64,000 bases of DNA, taken from Bacteroidaceae bacterium. Lineage in GTDB: Bacteria > Bacteroidota > Bacteroidia > Bacteroidales > Bacteroidaceae. This document shows, in pieces, positions 56,424 to 64,000 of the stretch. The stretch's first letter is position 1. Each line of letters starts with the position of its first letter. Position numbers and translations under genes: made by a program. The stretch lies in NCBI GenBank assembly GCA_902362375.1, contig CABIVS010000009.1, positions 62,001-126,000 of the forward strand. The letters run 5' to 3'. Below the pieces are notes generated by a model. The model did not search any database. It was not told the DNA's origin and saw only the letters and a program-made list of their open reading frames with translations.

Positions 56424-57356
56424 TTATTCACTTTCACCGGCAATCACATAATGGTCACTATTTTCACCCCATATCCAATCCTCTATCTTGGCCGGACTGA
56501 CAGTCATCGATTGAGGAGCAATCGTTACATCAAAAATATACGTATTACCAGAAATCAGATCAATACCATTCCCAATAGGCTGGGCATAAGTTTTACCTCC
56601 CATAGCCAGTTCAAGAAGAAGAGTAGAAGCCAGTTTCTGTGGAAAAACGATCACCGAAGAGTTCATCTCTTTACCTTTAGCCAACGACATATTGATATTC
56701 CCTGTAGTCTTACCTGAAGCGACACTTCCGGCAGATGTATCAAAAGAACCGTCCAATATGATATTTTTCAATGTATAAGAGATATCATCCAACTCAAGAC
56801 CGCCACCCGCTTTGAAAGCCAACACCAATTGAGACATCTTATGAAAGAATTGAAACTCAACTCTCGGATTCGTTTGAGAGCCGCCACCTTCGGCATACAG
56901 GAAATCAATAGTAGCCCGTGCCGTACCAACTTGTTTCTCGGATGTGGTGGAAGCTTGTATCACTCCTGCCAACGTTCCTCTCTCACCAGTATAGGGAGCA
57001 TATGCTGTCATACTCATCGTATAAGGACCTTTAAAATAAATAGTATGATCCTCTCCCTCTTTACTGACTACCTGAAAAACATCTTTTTCTGCATTATACG
57101 CATATTTGACATTACGGTCATCTGTCATGATGTAAGAAATCTTAGAGATTCCTGCAGCCGTAGTCACACCGATTGCGTCTCCTTCAGTCCAAATGGAAGA
57201 GACGGTTTTAGTAGTTTCAGTGGCAGCATAATCTTTCACCACTCCACGAATTTCAGCTGGATAGTCCATCGGATCCGTGCTCACTGCTTCGTCTTCATTA
57301 TTGCAAGCGGCCAAAAACATCAAAGATATTGCCACCCATAAATACATGTTTTTCAT
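56424..57356 (-). CDS. Fimbrillin-like lipoprotein
   Basis: This 310-residue lipoprotein (lipobox LAAC) has fimbrillin-like strands: IWTEGDAIGVTTAAG, YTMSMTAYAPY, TIDFLYAEGGGSQTNPRVEFQFFHKMSQLVLAF and a C-terminal SGNTYIFDVTI, ending with an IEDWIWGENSD segment. The final IxxW pattern resembles the last strand of fimbrillin-family proteins such as the neighbour at 55497 (LQWGQEGEDQ). It starts 27 bp after the GH28-GH43 gene. I see no enzyme motif. Confidence 0.8.
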   Translation of the reverse strand: MKNMYLWVAISLMFLAACNNEDEAVSTDPMDYPAEIRGVVKDYAATETTKTVSSIWTEGDAIGVTTAAGISKISYIMTDDRNVKYAYNAEKDVFQVVSKEGEDHTIYFKGPYTMSMTAYAPYTGERGTLAGVIQASTTSEKQVGTARATIDFLYAEGGGSQTNPRVEFQFFHKMSQLVLAFKAGGGLELDDISYTLKNIILDGSFDTSAGSVASGKTTGNINMSLAKGKEMNSSVIVFPQKLASTLLLELAMGGKTYAQPIGNGIDLISGNTYIFDVTIAPQSMTVSPAKIEDWIWGENSDHYVIAGESE

Positions 57357-57383
57357 ACATTCACATTATAAATTAAACAAAAT

Positions 57384-60011
57384 TTAATTCTCATAATCTT
57401 CGATCTTCCATTCATCAAGCCATTCTATCTGCGGCACGCCATCCTTAAATGTAATAGGTAAAAATACATAGGTTGCATTGAAAGTCACATCCCATTTAGT
57501 ACGCCGTAGATTACGCTTGTCTCTTGTCTTAGGTTCACTAAAGTCTTTGGGAAACGGCTGGTGATTGACATAATGCTTTTCCTTATTCTTTGCCGTTCGT
57601 ATGGGAATATCCGTATCGGTCAGTTCTGGTAACCAACGATCAGCCAAAGCCACATACAGATTTTTTCCCGGAATTTTAATCACATCGGTAATCTGTGAAA
57701 AGAATGAAGATTCATATTTATCAGCAGGATGCGGATTACCAAGATCAACGTATTCTCCATGAAAATCATCAAACGACGTAACCAGCGATTTATTCGGTAC
57801 ATACCCGGTGGTACCCGATGTAAAGAGGTAGTGTTTACCTTCGTGCATGAAATGAGTAGGTGCCTCACGAGTGAAAGGCGGACGAAGTCCGACAAAATGC
57901 TTGGAATAGCCGGAAGTTATGTTCAGGAAATCGTCAGTAAGTTGAGCACATATCATCTCCCAATGAGGACGTTCGAACCATACATAACCCTTCCCTGTCT
58001 CCGGATCGGCATACATATCAAAGTCACCCACACCATAGCCTCCGGGTTTCAGCGAACGCACATATTCATAAGGCCCCAGAAAATCATCAGCCTGAAGAAT
58101 GACAAAATACCCGTCAGTATCCATACTCTTTATCCAACATACGTATTTACCGGTTTTCTCATTATATATGATATGAGGACGGTCGAGCGTCTGCGAATAG
58201 TGTAGCGGAGACAATGGATTTACCGTATCAGGTTTAATAATCAGTCCACAATCTTCCCAATTGTAGAAATCGCGCGAACGATAACAACGGATGCCATAAG
58301 TCCAGACATTACTGCCCAAAGTGGTGTATTCTTTATTCTCACCATACCAATAATAGGTCCCTTCTTTCTCGAACATCTGGAAACCATGTGCCTGAATGGG
58401 GTTACCATTGGTATCAAGCCATAACTGACCGGGCTTTATCGAATGATAAGTCAACGGATAATCCTGCATTAACACCGAATCCTGTTTCTCACCCTCATAG
58501 TTAATTTGAATAGGCTTGTTTGAATCCATATTTTTAACGTCGAGCAATATCACACCATTGCAACCATCGACTGTCAAAACCGGATCAACAGTTGTAATCC
58601 TTGCATTCTTGATTGTGAACGATGATACATCACGCATTTTTCCAAAATTTTTGCAGTTAGCGGTGATACCGCTGATGTATACATTGGCGAGCGGACGTTC
58701 GGGTAATGCATCCACATCAATCAGATTGCAACAGTCCTCAATTATAACATCATTTATTTTTATTGCACGAAAATCAGGTGTAAATTCATCTATCTTGCGT
58801 GCGGGGAAGCGTTTAGCCAAATCTCCTCCCCATTTGATGGAGCCAAGCATATTGCAATAGAAAGCGGCACCATTCAGTCTGGCCCTCACCCGTTCTATAT
58901 AGATCTGCTCTGCACCGCCTCCACGCGGACGAAGCGTCTTGAAACGGAACGCCTGGTCAGTTCCGTCAAACACACAATCGTGCATATATACATTACGGAT
59001 GCCTCCGGCCGTTTCTGTCCCACAAACAATGCCACCGGCACCACGATTCGCAATACTATAACGGATAACAATATTCTCGGATGGCTGTCCTATTTTCACT
59101 CCATCCTCACCACGTCCCGACTTGATTGTATAACAATCATCCGAACAATCCAAAGAGCAATATTCTATCAATACATTACGGCTCGACTCCACATCAATGC
59201 CATCCGTACGTCCATGTCCAAAACTCGTTACAGTGACACCCCGGATAATCACATTCTCACAATATTGCGGAACGATATTCCAATAAAGTCCCTGGTCAAG
59301 AGTAACTCCCTCAATCAGTACATTCTTACAGTTGATAGGAGCAATGGTCTTCGGTAAAAACACTTCTGCGTTTTTGATGCCATCGTAAATACGCTCCGCT
59401 AAAAGTTTGTCACCTACAACCTTTTCAATATGCAAAGCTTTCTCCTTATTGATACGGAAAATCTCACAGTCTGTTGAAGGACCAATAATACGCCCTTTAC
59501 CGGTAATAGCTACATTCTCGGCATCACAAGCATAAATAAATGCGCCAAGAGAATAGATTTCAATACCCTCATCACGGGTAAAAACCACAGGCAGATAATC
59601 CTTAATAAATCCACTAAATTCCAACTCTGCCCCCTCTTGAATTTCAAGATTGATATTACTCTTGAGAATAATTCTCCCTGTTTTCCATTTACCACATGGT
59701 ATAACCACAGTTCCGCCACCATCATCCGCCAACTTGTCTATCACATTTTGGATATCCGAAGTGGAAAGTCCACGTTTCTTCATCTTCACCACCATCTTGC
59801 GGTCAGGAAACTGCGGTCGCTGCAATTGCGGCATATGGAATGGTGCGTCAATTCTTCCAATAGTATCGGTCATAAAAGATGGACCGACATTGTTCTTGGT
59901 TGGTATTTCGACAGCATGAAGTAGATAGGACGCCATCAAACAAATAATAAATAGGAACGCAAACTTAAACGGCACATGCCAAACGCTCCTTTGCTCTTCA
60001 TTGTTTCTCAT
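57384..60011 (-). CDS. GH28-GH43 two-domain pectin-degrading enzyme
   Basis: This 875-residue secreted protein has a signal/anchor helix (about 15-32) and a right-handed beta-helix of GH28 type (about 65-520) with RTDGID (Asp270, Asp273), SDDCYTIKSG (Asp291-Asp292) and RFK (356-358). The usual GHG motif is GAG at 324-326, so the conserved His is missing. From about 525 a GH43-like propeller begins (NGNPIQAHGFQMFEKEGTYYWYGENKE, DFDMYADPETGKGYVWFERP, REAPTHFMHEG), most like exo-beta-1,3-galactanase-type GH43. It lacks the canonical Asp base motif, as known members of that subfamily do. It probably cuts galacturonic acid and galactose linkages in rhamnogalacturonan. Confidence 0.85.
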   Translation of the reverse strand: MRNNEEQRSVWHVPFKFAFLFIICLMASYLLHAVEIPTKNNVGPSFMTDTIGRIDAPFHMPQLQRPQFPDRKMVVKMKKRGLSTSDIQNVIDKLADDGGGTVVIPCGKWKTGRIILKSNINLEIQEGAELEFSGFIKDYLPVVFTRDEGIEIYSLGAFIYACDAENVAITGKGRIIGPSTDCEIFRINKEKALHIEKVVGDKLLAERIYDGIKNAEVFLPKTIAPINCKNVLIEGVTLDQGLYWNIVPQYCENVIIRGVTVTSFGHGRTDGIDVESSRNVLIEYCSLDCSDDCYTIKSGRGEDGVKIGQPSENIVIRYSIANRGAGGIVCGTETAGGIRNVYMHDCVFDGTDQAFRFKTLRPRGGGAEQIYIERVRARLNGAAFYCNMLGSIKWGGDLAKRFPARKIDEFTPDFRAIKINDVIIEDCCNLIDVDALPERPLANVYISGITANCKNFGKMRDVSSFTIKNARITTVDPVLTVDGCNGVILLDVKNMDSNKPIQINYEGEKQDSVLMQDYPLTYHSIKPGQLWLDTNGNPIQAHGFQMFEKEGTYYWYGENKEYTTLGSNVWTYGIRCYRSRDFYNWEDCGLIIKPDTVNPLSPLHYSQTLDRPHIIYNEKTGKYVCWIKSMDTDGYFVILQADDFLGPYEYVRSLKPGGYGVGDFDMYADPETGKGYVWFERPHWEMICAQLTDDFLNITSGYSKHFVGLRPPFTREAPTHFMHEGKHYLFTSGTTGYVPNKSLVTSFDDFHGEYVDLGNPHPADKYESSFFSQITDVIKIPGKNLYVALADRWLPELTDTDIPIRTAKNKEKHYVNHQPFPKDFSEPKTRDKRNLRRTKWDVTFNATYVFLPITFKDGVPQIEWLDEWKIEDYEN

Positions 60012-60104
60012 TAAAAAATAAGGTAGGTTCTGTCAGTTCATTCCAAAAGCCGACTATTGACATCAGAACCATTTAAAATGCCAAAGTTGCTTATAATCAC
60101 TGCA

Positions 60105-60112
60105 CAAAAGTA
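60105..60112 (-). promoter_or_regulatory. -7 box upstream of the GH28-GH43 gene
   Basis: On the minus strand this is TACTTTTG, an exact match to TAnnTTTG, in the 188-bp gap between the GH106 gene and the GH28-GH43 gene. That gap is the largest within the minus-strand gene train, so this may be the main promoter for the fimbrillin/SusCD/PL11 part of the PUL. No -33 TTTG at standard spacing was seen. Confidence 0.45.
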
Positions 60113-60199
60113 ACCGCTATGCATAAAATTGAGCTGGATTCAGATACCAATGTATGGACAAAAGTTCGGAAATACACACTCCTGCGCGGCTTAATTTGT

Positions 60200-62980
60200 C
60201 TATTGACAATTAATGGGAATCAACTTCACCATCCCGTTCAGCCCCGAAGGTAATGATTGCCAATTGCTATAAGGATTATGGTTATTATTCAAGCCTACCA
60301 TATTGATGTCATGGAAGATACGCCAGTTTTCTCCCCGGCGATCCATATCACTGATACGATTAGCGGGTAAGTTGGTCACTGCTATCTCAATGATATTTTT
60401 ACCGGGTTTAAGCCACTTCCCCACTTTTAGCCGGAAAGGAACAGCCCAGACTACTCCTGCTTCCTGACCGTTGATACGTACACGGGCACTTTCACGCACA
60501 TCGCCCAAGTCCAGTATCCAGTCGTCAGCAGAGATTTCCGGAAGTTGTATTTCATTGGTATAGACTCCGGTAGCCATCGTAACAGCAGCATCCGGATGCC
60601 CTATCTCCGTCCATGAAGAAGGAGTATCTATTGAAAACTCTCCTTCTATTGCAGGAATGCTTTCTATGAAATGCAATTTCCAATTATGGTCGAGACAGAG
60701 GCTGACAGGTTGTTCCTGAATATAATTCCATTTTTCCACCTGATTGAGCGGTTGATTGAAAGTTTGCAGGATGACGCTTTCTCCGGAGCGTAATTGCAAT
60801 CGTACTTGTATCCGCCCGTTTTGTATCCGGGTCTGTGCTTTTCCTTTTTCTCCGGTCAACGGATTGAATAACATTACATCTTCGGCAGATACGCTAAGCG
60901 TTACCCAATCATCAACTCCCCGGCTTTGTAAGGAAGATATAAAATAATGATAACCTTTATCATTGGAACGACGGATATATTGCAGACCATGGAGAACTTT
61001 CATTTCTTCAGGAAAAACAAGGCTCTTAGCCAATGCAGACCCATAATCTTTCCCTGTAATAATCGTCCCCTTCTGATAAGGTGTGGAAAGCGTACTGTCA
61101 AAAGTAGAAATAGACGGAAGTTGTTTTCTCCATCCGGCAAAGTTCTTTCTACGTTTCTCCAATTGACCATAGCCCGGTACATCCTCGGGATAGTTCTCTA
61201 TAAAAATAAGGGTCGCCCCTTCCTCTGCCAATTTCAGAAGATGCTGAAGCACACGTTCCGGCATAAGTTTGACAGCCGGAATAATAAGTGCTTTGTAAGA
61301 CGCTCCACCTTCTGTAATCAGCTTTCCATCCCGACAACGGGTACTTTGAACGAAAGCATCGGATATGTAATCTACATCATATCCATTTTTTGTAATCGTA
61401 TGGACTGTTTCGATAAACTTCGGCGCACGTTTGGCCATATGGTGGATAGTAAAAAGTAACAAACGGTCGGGCTGCTCCTGCCATATATCGTATAAAGGAA
61501 GATAAAGCAGAAAATCATTATCCGGTTTTCCCATCTGAAGGAAAGACTGACAGCGTGTGATGTATTCAAAAAAAGCAGGAGCATCTTTCCAAATGCTGTT
61601 GGCGGGTGACATATTAATAGAAGCATAAAACTTCCATCCCGGCCATTTAGCCTCTTTAGGACTATAAGGCGTACCATGAAAGAACATATGGTTAACTCCC
61701 GACAGGAACATCAGATCCATATCCGGCTTACACTGTGAAAGCGAAGTACGGAAATGATCGGTGAGCCAAGTAAATGTCTCCGAGGAAGTAAGCGGTTTTC
61801 CGGCAATATGTGCGGCAGAAGAAGCATACTTCAACATCGACAGGTCGGAATCATTGGTACGGGTCAATGAATCCTGGCGTAATCCTTGGATATGGAATTG
61901 AGAAAGTCCGAAACCCTCACACTCGGGAATATCCACAGAAGCATATGTATCAATCAGATTAGCAGGAGAACCATGCGCCTGATTGCGGGTAATGCTTCCA
62001 TGACTATGTGCCCAGGCAGTCCACTGCTTGCTGAAATTCTCGATGAGAAGTTCGGATATTGTCTCGCGATAATCGGAAACAATGCGGGCAGTAATATCCG
62101 GACGACCCTGATCCAGAAACTCGAGGAAATGGTTTTCCAGTTTATAACCACGCCGTCTGGCGAATTGCTCCAGAAAATCGGGCGTCCAGTCTGCTCCATA
62201 TACTTCATAAGAGTCATTAAAGAATGTATGTGGATAAACCATCTTGTTCTCCCGGAAAGCCCTGTCGAATTTAGAGAAATACCGCTTGACCGCATCCCGG
62301 TCCAAATGATTCATTACATACCCTTCTCCACCCGGTGCAGCACGTTTCACCTTCTGAAAAGTCTTGCCCACATAGAGCACGACAATCTCCCATTTACCTT
62401 CGGGAACCTGCCATTGCAGTATTCCATCATGTACGTAGGAAGTCAGATTCAGACAATGTTTTTTGTCGGAATAAGCCATGGCGCAACTCAAATGAGCCAC
62501 TGGCTTTTGTCTTTTATCCCGAACACTGACATCAAGACTGACTGCCTCACCTCCTTTCACCTGATAAGACTGAAAGATAGCCTTGGTGGCCGCATCCTTC
62601 ATATCGACCTCCGGTCCGCCGAACGGCCATCCCGTCCCGGTATTCATATCTATCTCTATTCCCAGTCGTTTTCCCTCATCTTGGGTATGCCGGAGCATCT
62701 TCATCCATTCAGGACTTAAAAAAGAGAGATTATTGGCATCATTACCTTGTACCCCATAGATTGGAGTGATTTCCACCCCTCCCAATCCGGCTTTAGCATA
62801 TTCTTCTAAGTTATAGGTTAGATTAACCTCATCTACTGCACTCCCCATCCACCACCAACGGGTAGCGGGACGGGCTTCAGGTTGTATTTCCGGCCATTCT
62901 TGTGCAGTAAGCGTATACCAACTCGTCAGAAGCAAACAGAATGTTGTAATGTATTTTCTATTCAAGCACACATTTTTCAT
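60200..62980 (-). CDS. GH106-family alpha-L-rhamnosidase
   Basis: The ATG at 62980 gives 926 residues with a normal signal peptide ending WYTLTAQ; an ATG nine codons upstream (63007) is also possible, and sits 3 bp after the previous stop. The N-terminal barrel has the GH106 opening TRWWWMGSAVDEVNLTYNLEEY and GGVEITPIYGVQG, then GIEIDMNTGTGWPFGG. Later come SSETFTWLTDHF and a C-terminal sugar-binding sandwich (DLGDVRESARVRINGQEAGVVWA). GH106 enzymes remove alpha-L-rhamnose, here from rhamnogalacturonan side or main chain. No lipobox, so probably periplasmic. Confidence 0.93.
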   Translation of the reverse strand: MKNVCLNRKYITTFCLLLTSWYTLTAQEWPEIQPEARPATRWWWMGSAVDEVNLTYNLEEYAKAGLGGVEITPIYGVQGNDANNLSFLSPEWMKMLRHTQDEGKRLGIEIDMNTGTGWPFGGPEVDMKDAATKAIFQSYQVKGGEAVSLDVSVRDKRQKPVAHLSCAMAYSDKKHCLNLTSYVHDGILQWQVPEGKWEIVVLYVGKTFQKVKRAAPGGEGYVMNHLDRDAVKRYFSKFDRAFRENKMVYPHTFFNDSYEVYGADWTPDFLEQFARRRGYKLENHFLEFLDQGRPDITARIVSDYRETISELLIENFSKQWTAWAHSHGSITRNQAHGSPANLIDTYASVDIPECEGFGLSQFHIQGLRQDSLTRTNDSDLSMLKYASSAAHIAGKPLTSSETFTWLTDHFRTSLSQCKPDMDLMFLSGVNHMFFHGTPYSPKEAKWPGWKFYASINMSPANSIWKDAPAFFEYITRCQSFLQMGKPDNDFLLYLPLYDIWQEQPDRLLLFTIHHMAKRAPKFIETVHTITKNGYDVDYISDAFVQSTRCRDGKLITEGGASYKALIIPAVKLMPERVLQHLLKLAEEGATLIFIENYPEDVPGYGQLEKRRKNFAGWRKQLPSISTFDSTLSTPYQKGTIITGKDYGSALAKSLVFPEEMKVLHGLQYIRRSNDKGYHYFISSLQSRGVDDWVTLSVSAEDVMLFNPLTGEKGKAQTRIQNGRIQVRLQLRSGESVILQTFNQPLNQVEKWNYIQEQPVSLCLDHNWKLHFIESIPAIEGEFSIDTPSSWTEIGHPDAAVTMATGVYTNEIQLPEISADDWILDLGDVRESARVRINGQEAGVVWAVPFRLKVGKWLKPGKNIIEIAVTNLPANRISDMDRRGENWRIFHDINMVGLNNNHNPYSNWQSLPSGLNGMVKLIPINCQ

Positions 62981-63010
62981 AAACAATAGTAAATCAAATA
63001 TTATCATCTT

Positions 63011-64000
63011 TTATTTATCAGAAGAATTGGACGCAGACATCTGCCGAACCAACTGTACAGATCCTATAATACCTGAAGGTATCAATGACATTCCGGGTGT
63101 TGCTATAGAAGTAGCAGAATAAGTGATACGTTGATCTTCAGGCAGCATAGAATCTCCAATCATGCGATTCATCAGAGAATTTGCTACATAAATCTCCAGT
63201 TTATTTTCCCCTGTCTCCAGAGCTTCCGTAATATCTATTTCCCAAGGCGAACACCACACCGTACCGACTTCCCGCCCGTTCAACACGATGCGTGCAATGG
63301 AGGCAAGCTTGTCAAAACGCAGCAAATACCGCGATTCAGACCGCTTGTCGTCCATCATCAGATTATGGCGATAAACAGCCGTACCGGAATAATACTTGAT
63401 ACGTTCATCCTTATGGCTAGTCCAATCCGTCAACGCAGTAAAAACAACCTTACCGGGACCACCGAGCTTTTCGGAAAAGTCTACAGTCCAATCTCCTTGA
63501 ATAAAAGTTGTCTTCTCCTGCATATTCCACTCTTTCACGGGCAATTGGCCTGTGCTCTGCGCATCACTGAAAATGACAAAGTAAGATTCGCGGGCAGCCA
63601 TCTGCAAAGGGACTGAAATACGACCGTCAGCTGTAAGAGTACTCTGTAATGAATAACGCTTTCCTGTCACAGGATTCCATAGTTCAGCATACCTTTTACT
63701 AGTACGGAAAATAAATGTATGCGCCAAAGGAGTATCTTCATGATTATCCAGAAAATAAATTTCTCCATCCCAAAGAGTGCGATGGGCATAATAAAACTTC
63801 CTTTTTTCAGGTACAGTAACATCCGGCATCATCCCCGCTTTCGATACTGCATCAGTCAAAGACATCCCCCAATAAACAGTTCCTTTGCCATAATGACTAC
63901 ATCCTTGAGGAGTGTTATTCCTTCCCCACATCATATTGACCAATTCTTCATATTCAACCATATGTTCCAAATCATGCAATGTACCTGAACGTTGTGGACG
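63011..64000 (-). CDS. GH106-like rhamnosidase, C-terminal part, 5' end beyond the right edge
   Basis: The minus-strand frame is open from the window edge (codon-aligned at 64000) to a stop at 63011, giving about 329 C-terminal residues. YGKGTVYWGMSLTDAVSKAG and FYYAHRTLWDGEIYFLDNHED are like the region before the sugar-binding end of GH106 enzymes. IQGDWTVDF, YSGTAVYRHN and LNGREVGTVWCSPWEIDIT form the final beta-sandwich. It ends 3 bp before a possible start of the next GH106 gene, so the two enzymes are translationally coupled. The catalytic region lies outside the window, so activity cannot be judged. Confidence 0.8.
   Translation of the reverse strand, partial: RPQRSGTLHDLEHMVEYEELVNMMWGRNNTPQGCSHYGKGTVYWGMSLTDAVSKAGMMPDVTVPEKRKFYYAHRTLWDGEIYFLDNHEDTPLAHTFIFRTSKRYAELWNPVTGKRYSLQSTLTADGRISVPLQMAARESYFVIFSDAQSTGQLPVKEWNMQEKTTFIQGDWTVDFSEKLGGPGKVVFTALTDWTSHKDERIKYYSGTAVYRHNLMMDDKRSESRYLLRFDKLASIARIVLNGREVGTVWCSPWEIDITEALETGENKLEIYVANSLMNRMIGDSMLPEDQRITYSATSIATPGMSLIPSGIIGSVQLVRQMSASNSSDK

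Noticed and set aside
60105..60165. Repeated CAAAAGT at 60105 and 60159 as an HTCS operator
   Set aside because: The identity is only seven bases at a 54-bp distance; chance is a sufficient explanation in AT-rich DNA.

Overview
The window is a stretch of a Bacteroides-type chromosome (phylum Bacteroidota). The evidence is four SusC/SusD pairs, two one-piece hybrid two-component regulators (HTCS), serine-type sulfatases, fimbrillin-family lipoproteins, a Bacteroidota frdCAB operon, and several matches to the Bacteroides -7 promoter box TAnnTTTG. Species cannot be fixed from the sequence alone. No tRNA, rRNA, insertion sequence, CRISPR array or phage gene was seen.

Layout. (1) 1-11.6 kb: a plant-type polysaccharide utilization locus (PUL) with a GH30 endo-galactanase-like enzyme (cut by the left edge), GH43, a DUF3823 lipoprotein, SusD and SusC on the minus strand, and a divergent HTCS. 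It probably targets arabinogalactan-like or galactan side chains. (2) 11.7-27.2 kb: a host-glycan-type locus run by an ECF sigma factor and a FecR anti-sigma factor. It holds an STN-domain SusC, SusD, a surface GH18, a DUF1735/LamG lipoprotein, a sulfatase, a second GH18, a GH20 hexosaminidase and a second sulfatase. The enzymes suggest sulfated, N-acetylhexosamine-containing glycans. (3) 27.3-32.9 kb: the fumarate reductase operon frdCAB, flanked by two paralogous AraC regulators pointing away from the usual operon layout. (4) 33.1-37.3 kb: a fimbrial-type operon (DUF3575, DUF5119, fimbrillin) next to an HU-like DNA-binding protein gene. (5) 37.6-64 kb: a rhamnogalacturonan-I-type PUL with an HTCS, PL11 lyase, two SusC/SusD pairs, three fimbrillin-like lipoproteins, a GH28-GH43 fusion, a GH106 rhamnosidase and a second GH106-like enzyme cut by the right edge.

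How it works together. Each PUL couples outer-membrane capture (SusC/SusD plus surface lipoproteins) to surface and periplasmic enzymes and to its own sensor. Two PULs use HTCS proteins that would sense oligosaccharides in the periplasm. The middle one uses the STN-SusC, FecR and sigma relay. The best hidden signal is in the fecR-susC gap at about 14.46-14.60 kb: on the minus strand it carries a full -33/-7 promoter, a roughly 100-nt transcript region and a hairpin followed by a T-run. This is what a cis-antisense repressor RNA of the DonS class would look like. Other points of note are phased direct repeats next to the HTCS/susC promoters and upstream of the HU gene, an 18-bp perfect inverted repeat before the first sulfatase, and the GH28-GH43 fusion with an altered GHG motif.
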